From CF-161 sp035259145 (GTDB lineage: Bacteria; Chloroflexota; Dormibacteria; Dormibacterales; Dormibacteraceae), in NCBI GenBank assembly GCA_035259145.1, contig DATFWQ010000040.1, positions 1 through 11,398 of the forward strand: a stretch of DNA of 11,398 nucleotides, written 5' to 3'. Shown piece by piece: positions 1 through 5,674 of the stretch; position 1 is the first letter of the stretch, and every line of letters begins with the position of its first letter. A program made the translations under genes and the position numbers. The notes beneath the pieces are model-generated. The model did no database searches. It was not told the DNA's origin and saw only the letters and a program-made list of their open reading frames with translations.

Positions 1-1
1 C

Positions 2-214
2 AAGCTGGTGGCCGGCGGCAAACTCGACCCGACGGTGTTCGTCACGCATCGTTTCCCGATGGAGGAGACGATGAATGCGTACGAGGTGTTCGCCGACCCG
101 GCCACGACGAACGCGCTGAAGTTGGTGCTCACCTCGGGTGCGCAGAGACCCGACGCCGCTGCGATTGGAAGACCGGGCGACGTGCCAGCAGAACGACCTC
201 TCGCGGGTTGCTGA
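2..214 (+). CDS. Zinc-type alcohol dehydrogenase, C-terminal fragment (5' end outside window)
   Basis: Only the last 70 codons are present; the frame is open to the left edge. The visible part, with GGKLDPTVFVTHRFPMEE near its start and ALKLVLTS further on, matches the C-terminal end of medium-chain Zn-dependent alcohol dehydrogenases. In that family this end carries the F(V)THRF stretch and a last strand after NALK. The zinc ligands and cofactor motif lie outside the window, so substrate and cofactor cannot be judged. Family members usually stop soon after the LVLT strand. Here about 25 further residues of low-complexity, Ala/Pro/Arg-rich character follow before TGA, which looks like a tail gained by loss of the original stop. 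The gene runs towards the minus-strand flavin-type gene, with a 49-bp gap. Family call is fairly sure; specific function is not. Confidence 0.75.
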   Translation, partial: KLVAGGKLDPTVFVTHRFPMEETMNAYEVFADPATTNALKLVLTSGAQRPDAAAIGRPGDVPAERPLAGC

Positions 215-263
215 TAGGTAGAACCGCGTGCGGCCTCGGGGGTTGATTGTTGCCGTATCCGCC

Positions 264-686
264 TCAGCCGTGGTGGCGGAAGCGCCGGCCGGTTATCTCG
301 TCCGGCCGGATGGCGACCCAGCGGTCACGCTGGCCCGGCGCCATCGGTCGAACGAGCCGGCGGCGAACCTCGAGCGAGTCCTGGTCGATTGCATCGGTGA
401 TCTCGTAGGCGATGCCCTTCACCATGACGCTCCACCCCACTCCGGTCGCCGAGTCGTAGTCGTCGATCTCGAAGGCCACGTGCGACATCGGCGCGTTGGC
501 CAGCTTGGTCCCTGGAGCCGTCCGGAAGGCGACTACGCGGCCGCTGACCGCATAATTCACCGGGAAGACCTGGGGCCGCCCGTCAACGTCGATGGCGACG
601 CGGCCAAGGCGATGTAATCCCAGAAGGTACAGGCACTCCTCTTCTGCAATCGGCTCCAGGCCACCAGGCTCGGCATCTGCGTTCAT
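264..686 (-). CDS. Pyridoxamine 5'-phosphate oxidase-like (FMN split-barrel) protein
   Basis: This 140-residue protein belongs to the small Pyridox_ox_2-like split-barrel proteins, which typically bind FMN or a related flavin and act as oxidoreductases of mostly unknown substrate. Visible family hallmarks are the early helix EECLYLLGLHRLGRVAI, the strand PQVFPVNYAVSGRVVAFRT followed by PGTKL (a flavin phosphate-contact region in relatives), VAFEIDDYD, then GWSVMVKGIAYEITD and the closing WVAIRPDEITGRRF. It is a single domain and appears complete. I chose the ATG at 686 because GGAGG (complement of 694-698) sits 7 nt upstream. An in-frame ATG at 704 would add six residues and has a weaker AAGGA-like site. 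It is a cytosolic protein with no signal peptide. It lies downstream of the hydrolase gene on the same strand but is separated from it by a strong stem-loop. Substrate cannot be assigned. Confidence 0.85.
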   Translation of the reverse strand: MNADAEPGGLEPIAEEECLYLLGLHRLGRVAIDVDGRPQVFPVNYAVSGRVVAFRTAPGTKLANAPMSHVAFEIDDYDSATGVGWSVMVKGIAYEITDAIDQDSLEVRRRLVRPMAPGQRDRWVAIRPDEITGRRFRHHG

Positions 687-738
687 GATCGATCCTCCAG
701 CCATGTGTGTCCTTCAATCATGTGTTCTCGGCCAGGTC

Positions 739-770
739 AAAGCGCTCCGGCGGGTTCACCGGAGCGCTTT
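739..770. terminator. Perfect 12-bp stem-loop, terminator-like
   Basis: The arms AAAGCGCTCCGG (739-750) and CCGGAGCGCTTT (759-770) are perfect reverse complements around an 8-nt loop. On the minus strand the hairpin lies about 48 nt past the stop of the hydrolase gene and its descending arm ends in TTT, so it fits a terminator for that gene. It sits about 50 nt upstream of the start of the split-barrel gene, so that gene probably has its own promoter. A long T-tract is absent. Confidence 0.6.
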
Positions 771-817
771 CATCGCCGAGCTTTGAGCTCCTGGGGTTGC
801 TTTCGGCGCGAAGCTGT

Positions 818-1627
818 TCAGCCGAGTTCGGCCAGCCAGCGCGTGACCACCTGCCTGAACTCTCGGGGCTGCTCGACCCACGGGAAGTGGCCCGCGCCTT
901 CGATTATTGCCCGCGCCACGCTTGGCAGCCGCTCGGCGAGCTCGTCGCAGGCGGCGACGGGCCTGGGATCGGCGGCGCCCTGGACGATCAGGACCGGCGC
1001 GGCGATGTCGTCGATCCCGGCGAAGAGCTCCGCCGCGTGCGCATCAAGTTCAGCGTTGAGAGCGCGGTTGCACTCCCGATTGACTGAGAAGCCCTGGTCG
1101 AGCATCCGCTCCACCTGAGGAGCCCCGATCTGCTCCGTCACGTAGTCGATCGACCAGCGCAGCCGATTTGCCTCCCGCTCATCGCCTGCGCTGTTGACCC
1201 GGGCCCATCGTGCCGGCCCGAGCCGCCGCTCCATCTCGGCGCGGTGGAGCGACCTCCAGCGTGACCACTCCAGCCCGTTGCCGGCGATGTAGAGGACTCC
1301 AAGCGTCCGATCGGCGTGGCGCAGCGCGTAGAGCAACGCCAGGACGGCGCCCCAGGAGTGACCGCCCGCGATCCAGCGGCTCGCCCCGGCGGCAGCGCGG
1401 ACTGCATCCATGTCGCGGACGAACGTGTCCACCGTGAAGGGGCCGCTCGGGTCAGACCGCCCACCGCCACGCTGATCCCAGCGGTGGACCGTGGCGTATG
1501 GCTCGAGTTCGGTCGCGAGGGGCTCGAGGTAGTCCCAGAGCCCTGGGCCGCCATGGGCCAGCGCGAGATCAGGACCGGCGCCGCTCGACGCGGCCCACAG
1601 GCGCGTGCCATCGGCGCCCTCGATCAC
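818..1627 (-). CDS. Alpha/beta hydrolase, proline iminopeptidase-like (peptidase S33 group)
   Basis: This 269-residue alpha/beta-hydrolase is complete. The oxyanion-hole motif HGGPG is at residues 25-29, followed by WDQRGGGRS at 50-58, an arrangement characteristic of prolyl iminopeptidases and their relatives. The nucleophile elbow GGHSWG (88-93) gives Ser91. The acid is probably Asp220 in QGAADPRP and the base His247 in GAGHFPW. The helical cap region lies at about 118-200. Prolyl aminopeptidases usually show GGSWG at the elbow; GHSWG is more general, so esterase, lactonase or peptidase activity is possible and substrate is open. The predicted start is GTG at 1627, since no in-frame ATG lies upstream before a stop and the family usually begins around this point. 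No strong Shine-Dalgarno site is visible. It diverges from the rhomboid gene with a 171-bp gap. No signal peptide, so cytosolic. Confidence 0.85.
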   Translation of the reverse strand: MIEGADGTRLWAASSGAGPDLALAHGGPGLWDYLEPLATELEPYATVHRWDQRGGGRSDPSGPFTVDTFVRDMDAVRAAAGASRWIAGGHSWGAVLALLYALRHADRTLGVLYIAGNGLEWSRWRSLHRAEMERRLGPARWARVNSAGDEREANRLRWSIDYVTEQIGAPQVERMLDQGFSVNRECNRALNAELDAHAAELFAGIDDIAAPVLIVQGAADPRPVAACDELAERLPSVARAIIEGAGHFPWVEQPREFRQVVTRWLAELG

Positions 1628-1781
1628 GCGGACCGGCCTGGGAGCGGCGCGGGCGGCACGCCTGGCCGCAGCTGGACGGACGGCTCGATCATCGGTGGAA
1701 CGAGGAAGGGGTGGAGCAACTCAAACATGATGCAGTTCGAAAGGCGCCTCAGGCATCGCAAAGGTGCGCGTTCGCGCTGAT

Positions 1782-1799
1782 TAGACTGATGTCATCCAG
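1782..1799 (+). promoter_or_regulatory. Possible -10 element for a leaderless or short-leader rhomboid transcript
   Basis: TAGACT (1782-1787) matches the -10 consensus at four of six positions and ends 11 nt before the GTG start of the rhomboid gene. A transcript from it would start within a few nucleotides of the start codon. No Shine-Dalgarno sequence is visible there. No convincing -35 box was seen. Confidence 0.3.
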
Positions 1800-2458
1800 T
1801 GATCCCGATCGGCGACGACAACACGTACCGGCGCACCGTCCCGGTGGTCACCTACGGGTTGATCGCACTGAACGTGCTCGTGTTCCTGGCCGAGCTCAAT
1901 CAGCTCGACACCGGCAATTTCCTCGTCCAGTGGGGCGCTGTGCCGGTCCGCATCAGCCACGGCCAGGGCCTCGAGACGCTGGTCACCTCCATGTTCCTGC
2001 ACGCGGGCTGGTGGCACCTGCTCGGCAACATGCTGTTCCTGTTCGTGTTCGGCGACAACGTCGAGGACGCGTTCGGCCACGTGCGCTACCTGCTCTTCTA
2101 CCTGGTCTGCGGCGTGCTCGCGGGACTGGCTCAGGTGCTCCTGGCACCAGATGCGAGTCTCCCTGGGGTGGGCGCCAGCGGTGCCATCTCGGGTGTGCTC
2201 GCCGCGTATCTGATCATGTTCGGCACCAATCCCGTGCGCGTGCTCCTGGGGTTCTTTCCGCTGGTCGTGCCGGCGTACGTGATGATCGGCGTCTGGATCG
2301 TGCTCCAGTTCTTCAACGGGCTGGCGGGCGTGGCACAGACGGCTCAGTCGGGCGGCGTCGCGTACGGTGCACACATCGGCGGGTTCGTAGGCGGTATCGT
2401 GCTGACCCTTGTCCTCCGTCCCTCGTCGAGCCGGCGGCCCCGCAGCCGCCTCCGCTGA
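1799..2458 (+). CDS. Rhomboid family intramembrane serine protease
   Basis: This 219-residue membrane protease has six predicted helices, roughly at residues 14-33, 65-85, 97-116, 126-145, 150-172 and 188-206, the basic bacterial rhomboid fold. Catalytic Ser127 lies in GASGAISG on the fourth helix and its partner His192 in AHIGGFVGG on the last helix. His73 and Asn77 in HLLGN have the spacing of the oxyanion residues of GlpG. It should cleave transmembrane helices of membrane proteins; its substrates are unknown. No extra cytosolic domain is present, and the C-terminus is short and arginine-rich. The start is the GTG at 1799: an in-frame TGA at 1787-1789 rules out extension, and the sequence MIPIGDDN is typical of the family N-terminus. 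No Shine-Dalgarno site precedes it. Confidence 0.95.
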   Translation: MIPIGDDNTYRRTVPVVTYGLIALNVLVFLAELNQLDTGNFLVQWGAVPVRISHGQGLETLVTSMFLHAGWWHLLGNMLFLFVFGDNVEDAFGHVRYLLFYLVCGVLAGLAQVLLAPDASLPGVGASGAISGVLAAYLIMFGTNPVRVLLGFFPLVVPAYVMIGVWIVLQFFNGLAGVAQTAQSGGVAYGAHIGGFVGGIVLTLVLRPSSSRRPRSRLR

Positions 2459-2530
2459 GCCTCAGCAGAGCCACTGGCGCCACGCCCGAGCCTGATGTCC
2501 TGTCCTTCAGGCCGAATGGCACGGCAGTGC

Positions 2531-2546
2531 ACCGCCATATGGCGGT
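2531..2546 (+). terminator. Palindromic hairpin after the rhomboid gene
   Basis: ACCGCCATATGGCGGT is a perfect 16-nt palindrome that can fold as a 6-bp stem with an ATAT loop and is followed by TTCATC. It lies about 70 nt past the rhomboid stop. A weaker stem (GCCTGA/TCAGGC, 2490-2495 with 2507-2512) precedes it. It is probably a weak terminator, although a protein-binding palindrome cannot be excluded. Confidence 0.4.
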
Positions 2547-2633
2547 TTCATCCCCTCACTGTCCGGCGCAGGCTGTAGCCAGAGGAAACCAACAACACCA
2601 GGCTGAGTGCGCCGGCCGCCGGGCAGGCCGGGC

Positions 2634-2639
2634 GGGAGG
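2634..2639 (+). promoter_or_regulatory. Ribosome binding site that selects the GTG start of the second dehydrogenase
   Basis: GGGAGG lies 8 nt upstream of the GTG at 2648. The ATG codons at 2654, 2699 and 2708 lack such a site. The site therefore supports translation from 2648, although the family N-terminus would align best from 2699. Confidence 0.6.
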
Positions 2640-2647
2640 TCTGAATA

Positions 2648-3625
2648 GTGGCAATGCGGACCAGTGAGACAATCGCGGTGGCGGCGCCCCCATCTTCGAT
2701 GTGGGCCATGGTGCTGACGGGGCCCCGCAGGCGGCTCCAGCGCATCCATGTCCCTGTGCCCCTGATCGGGCCACGCGACGTCCTGCTGCGCGTGTCGGCC
2801 TGCGGCGTGTGCCAGCTGGACAGGATCCTTGTCGATGGCCACCTACCTAGAGCGCGCTACCCGGTCATCCCGGGCCACGGGGTGGTGGGCCGGGTGGTAG
2901 AGGCCGGCCGCGATGTGCAGGGCTTCGCGGCCGGGGATCGTGTGGGCGTGCCCAGGCTTGGCTGGGCCTGCGGCCGGTGTCAGGTATGCCGGCGCGGGCT
3001 GGAGCACCTGTGCCGATCGGCACGCCTTGTCGGCGAGACGGATGACGGTGGGATGGCGGAGTACGTGCGAGCGGATTTCCGCTTCTGCGTGCACCTTCCT
3101 TCCGACCTGTCCGACGGCGCCCTGGCGACCATGCTCTGCCAGGGCGCAACCGCGTACCGGGCGCTACGGATGGTGGGCGAGGCACATCGAATCGGCCTCT
3201 ACGGCTCCGCGACCGCCACACGCCTGGCAGCGGACCTGGTGCGTCTGCGCGGCGGTGCGGCGCAGGTCGCTCATCACGTGTCGGTCACGCCGGCGGTGGA
3301 TCTCGACGCGGCGGTCGTGTTCTGGCCGGCGATGGACCGCATCCGCGACGCTATCGAGGCTGTCGTGGAAGGCGGCGTGGTCGTCTGGGTCAGCCACGGT
3401 CCCGCCGATCGGGCCGGCATTTCCCTCCCCCGCCTCGCGGGGGAGCGGCGCATTCGCTCCGTCACGGGAGCCACGCGGAACGACATTGAGGACCTCCTCG
3501 CGCTGGTCACGACCGCACCGGTCGAGCCGGCTGTAGAGAGCCTTCCCATGGCCGTGGCCGAAGAGGCGCTGGCTCGGCTCCGGACGGGCCGTGCGGCCGG
3601 AAGCCTGGTGCTGAATTCGCCCTGA
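2648..3625 (+). CDS. Zinc-dependent alcohol dehydrogenase-like protein with divergent active site
   Basis: This 325-residue protein is of the medium-chain dehydrogenase/reductase family. The structural zinc site is intact: Cys108, Cys111, Cys114 and Cys122 in CGRCQVCRRGLEHLC. Catalytic zinc ligands are probably Cys55 (CGVC), His77 (PGHG) and Cys164 (MLCQGATAY). Several normally conserved neighbours are changed. CQLDRI replaces the usual CRTDLH, so the Thr/Ser proton-relay position is Leu57, and the Glu after His77 is Gly78. The cofactor motif region reads GLYGSATATRLA (183-194), where close relatives typically show GLYGFGA. The stretch between it and VDLDAAVVF is about 20 or more residues shorter than I would expect. 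The C-terminal part (GERRIRSVTGATRND, ALARLRTGRAAG) is normal. The reading frame is undamaged. It could be an enzyme with altered substrate, a non-catalytic paralogue, or a decaying gene. It follows the rhomboid gene by 189 bp. Confidence 0.8.
   Translation: MAMRTSETIAVAAPPSSMWAMVLTGPRRRLQRIHVPVPLIGPRDVLLRVSACGVCQLDRILVDGHLPRARYPVIPGHGVVGRVVEAGRDVQGFAAGDRVGVPRLGWACGRCQVCRRGLEHLCRSARLVGETDDGGMAEYVRADFRFCVHLPSDLSDGALATMLCQGATAYRALRMVGEAHRIGLYGSATATRLAADLVRLRGGAAQVAHHVSVTPAVDLDAAVVFWPAMDRIRDAIEAVVEGGVVVWVSHGPADRAGISLPRLAGERRIRSVTGATRNDIEDLLALVTTAPVEPAVESLPMAVAEEALARLRTGRAAGSLVLNSP
3425..3445. repeat. Perfect 9-bp inverted repeat inside the dehydrogenase-like gene
   Basis: CTCCCCCGC and GCGGGGGAG flank a 3-nt CTC spacer. 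The segment is in frame and encodes part of LPRLAGER, which still aligns with the family, so it is not an obvious insertion. It resembles the GC-rich palindromes that are dispersed in many high-GC genomes. Only one copy is seen in this window. Confidence 0.45.
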
Positions 3626-3717
3626 CCACCCCGCGCTGCCGCCAGCTTCGGTCGATGCGCCGGCGAATAACCCGGTCTGCCGCCCTGCAAAGGCCCGCCC
3701 GCCGGCGGATGCACCAC

Positions 3718-5037
3718 TCATCCCTGGAGCTCGTCCACCTCCGCCGGCGCCTGCCAGCCCCCCATCGTCGCCTCCAGGTGGCGGGCCACGGCGAGCGCCA
3801 CGTCCTCGCGGAACGAGCGAGCCACTATCTGGACGCCGATTGGCATGCCGCCGTGTGAAGTCCCGGTCCTGACGACGACACATGGCCAACCAGAGAGGCT
3901 GAAGGGGAGTGTGTAGTTGAAGCGCAGCGGTGCAGGCTCGTCGGGCGGCGTTGCGGCTCGGTAGTCCACCGGGCAGAGGATCGCGTCAAACGGCGCCATG
4001 AAGGCAAGCATCGCGCTCCTGAAGGCGTCCCAATCGGCGAGCAGTCGCTCGACGTCCACCTCCTGCCGCCCCGCGAACCGCCAGTACCGCTCGGTGATCG
4101 GGCGCGAGTCACCGAGGCAGGCCGGACGGGCATCCTCCTCCACCCCAGCGCCTCCATCCCTGAGCGCGTCCGCAGCCTCGCGCAGGCTGGCTTCGATCTC
4201 TGGCGTCGGCCTGGCCAGTCCGTCGTCGGTGTAGGAGGCTATACGCAGCTCCCTCAAAGTCACCGAGGCGGGATCCCGTATGGGCATCGGGATGACGGCG
4301 GAGTCGTGGCCGTCCTCTCCGGCCATGATCGCAAAAGCCAGGGCCAGGTCATCCACGTGGCGCGCCATCGGACCGATCTGGGTCCGGTAGTCGCTCAACC
4401 CACCCGGGTGGTTCAGCGTGCCGGTCGCCGGGACCCTTCCGCTGGTCGGTTTCAAGGCGGCGATCCCACAGAAGTGGGCCGGGACCCTGACGCTGCCGCC
4501 GGAATCGCTGCCGATGCCGATCGGTGACATGCACGCCGCGATCGCAGCGGCCTCCCCGCCGCTGCTGCCGCCGACGGTGCGGGAGAGATCGTACGGATTC
4601 CTTGTTCGCCCGTAGACGCGGTTGTCGGTCTCACCTCCGCCCCCGCCGGGAGGGCAGTTCGTCTTGCCGAGCAAGATCGCGCCTGCCGACTTCATGCGAG
4701 ACACCACCACTGCGTCACGCTCGGGCACGAAAGCGGCTCTGTTCCGGAGGCCGGCCGCGGAGATGACGCCGGCGGCGTCGCAGACGTCCTTGGCGGTGAA
4801 AGGAACGCCGTGCAGCGGGCCGGTGACCCGGTCGTGGAACAGCATCTTGTCGGCTGCGCGAGCCTGGGCGCGGGCTGCGTCCCCGGCGAGCTGGACGATG
4901 GCGTTGATGCGTGGGTTCACCTCATCGATGCGCCGAAGGTGTGCCTCGACGACCTCGACCGAGGACAGACGCCGGGCCCGGATGGCCGCCGCAAGCTCGC
5001 CTGCGGAGGCGGCGACAACGTGGTCGAGAGCGTTCAC
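3718..5037 (-). CDS. Amidase (amidase signature family)
   Basis: This 439-residue amidohydrolase hydrolyses a C-N amide bond with a Ser-cisSer-Lys triad. Lys83 lies in PFTAKDVCD, cis-Ser158 in GGSSGGEAAA and nucleophile Ser182 in GSDSGGSVRVPA. Their spacing (75 and 24 residues) agrees with FAAH. The family signature and overall length are complete, and there is no signal peptide. The pattern is closer to general amidases than to GatA, and no GatB or GatC is nearby, so a tRNA role is unlikely. The substrate is unknown. The start is GTG at 5037, where GAGGAG (complement of 5044-5049) sits 6 nt upstream. The frame continues open to 5259, but that extension is Arg/Ala-rich and has no family similarity. 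It converges with the dehydrogenase-like gene (92-bp gap) and diverges from the transporter unit, which raises the possibility that it processes an amide whose product is transported or oxidised nearby. Confidence 0.92.
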   Translation of the reverse strand: MNALDHVVAASAGELAAAIRARRLSSVEVVEAHLRRIDEVNPRINAIVQLAGDAARAQARAADKMLFHDRVTGPLHGVPFTAKDVCDAAGVISAAGLRNRAAFVPERDAVVVSRMKSAGAILLGKTNCPPGGGGGETDNRVYGRTRNPYDLSRTVGGSSGGEAAAIAACMSPIGIGSDSGGSVRVPAHFCGIAALKPTSGRVPATGTLNHPGGLSDYRTQIGPMARHVDDLALAFAIMAGEDGHDSAVIPMPIRDPASVTLRELRIASYTDDGLARPTPEIEASLREAADALRDGGAGVEEDARPACLGDSRPITERYWRFAGRQEVDVERLLADWDAFRSAMLAFMAPFDAILCPVDYRAATPPDEPAPLRFNYTLPFSLSGWPCVVVRTGTSHGGMPIGVQIVARSFREDVALAVARHLEATMGGWQAPAEVDELQG

Positions 5038-5344
5038 GGATATCTCCTCAAGAGGGCGCTGACGATTTACGCGACCTTCAAGTGGTTGACGTGGATCGTG
5101 AACGCGAGCGGGCTCGGCCCGGCTGAGTTCGGCTAGCGCCCGAGCATGGAGCCCGCCGCGCGTTCGGCTGGGACGCGATGCAGGGCTGCCATAGCCGGGC
5201 AATCGTAACATCCTCCCGCCCGGCTGCCGCGCATGAGCGACCAACCCTCGCGTCACCACGTCGGGCTGGGTTCCGAACGCTCACCCTGCAATGGGCCTGC
5301 ATCCCGGCGCCGGCACACCCCCCACGGCGCGCGGCGGCCCACAA

Positions 5345-5373
5345 TTGACAAGCACGGCCGGCCGGAGGATCAT
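5345..5373 (+). promoter_or_regulatory. Sigma70-type promoter for the membrane protein-MFS unit
   Basis: A perfect -35 box TTGACA (5345-5350), a 17-nt spacer and a -10 box GATCAT (5368-5373, four of six consensus positions) point toward the two-gene unit. The predicted transcription start is near 5380, giving a leader of about 55-60 nt before the ATG at 5437. Confidence 0.6.
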
Positions 5374-5387
5374 TGGTAGGGCCAATG
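5371..5387. promoter_or_regulatory. Inverted repeat over the -10 box and start point, operator-like
   Basis: CATTGG (5371-5376) and CCAATG (5382-5387) form a perfect 6-bp inverted repeat with a 5-nt spacer. It overlaps the end of the -10 box and the predicted transcription start. That position suits a repressor site, or a hairpin at the 5' end of the leader. No regulator gene is in the window to pair with it. Confidence 0.4.
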
Positions 5388-5436
5388 GGCCACTGCCGAC
5401 GCTAAGCAGGGCGCTCGCGCGCAAGGAGGGGAGTGC

Positions 5437-5673
5437 ATGAGCGAGCCTCGAAAGCCCAGGGGGCTAAGCACCTGGACAATTGTGCAGGTAGCCGGCATCG
5501 CGATCTGGATCGCGGGCTTCGTGCTTGCCTTCTACTTCGTCCAGTCGTACACCAAGCCGTCTCAGAAGACGATCGCCAACTACGGCCAGCTGGCCGGTTT
5601 GATACTTACCGGCCTGGCATACCTGCTGATCATCTTCTCAATGGTCAAGCACAGCCCGGACGGGAGAGGGTGA
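5437..5673 (+). CDS. Small two-helix membrane protein, unknown function
   Basis: This 78-residue protein has two predicted membrane helices, about residues 13-36 and 49-70, joined by a short polar loop (SYTKPSQKTIANYGQ). It has a basic N-terminus (SEPRKPRG) and a short polar C-terminus. I do not recognise a family. The gene is convincing: AAGGAGG lies 7 nt upstream of its ATG, a good promoter precedes it, and its stop is one base from the start of the MFS gene. The tight coupling suggests a partner or accessory subunit of the transporter, as with small membrane proteins found next to some carriers, but no motif proves that. Basic residues before helix 1 favour an N-in, C-in topology. Confidence 0.8.
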   Translation: MSEPRKPRGLSTWTIVQVAGIAIWIAGFVLAFYFVQSYTKPSQKTIANYGQLAGLILTGLAYLLIIFSMVKHSPDGRG

Positions 5674-5674
5674 G

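Larger units (their letters stand above)
5038..5436. other. Divergent intergenic region between amidase and transporter unit
   Basis: This 399-bp stretch contains no credible gene. The open frame running from the amidase to 5259 has shadow-like composition. The region holds the amidase ribosome binding site (5044-5049) at its left end. At its right end it holds a good + strand promoter with an overlapping inverted repeat, and the ribosome binding site AAGGAGG (5423-5429) of the small membrane protein. I saw no convincing minus-strand promoter for the amidase and no structured RNA in the central GC-rich part. Confidence 0.6.

Noticed and set aside
228..617. 129-codon + strand open frame opposite the split-barrel protein
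   Set aside because: Antisense shadow of a recognisable family member.
687..704. Six-residue longer start for the split-barrel protein
   Set aside because: The GGAGG site fits the ATG at 686 better, though the longer form cannot be fully excluded.
1498..2667. 389-codon open frame on the + strand across the rhomboid gene
   Set aside because: It is in another frame of a clear rhomboid protease, is Arg/Pro/Gly-rich and has no family features; long shadow frames are expected at this GC content.
3164..3889. 241-codon minus-strand open frame over the dehydrogenase-like gene and the end of the amidase
   Set aside because: It overlaps two supported genes and has Arg/Gly-rich shadow composition.
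5038..5259. N-terminal extension of the amidase to 5259
   Set aside because: The extra 74 residues have no amidase similarity, and a strong ribosome binding site marks the GTG at 5037.
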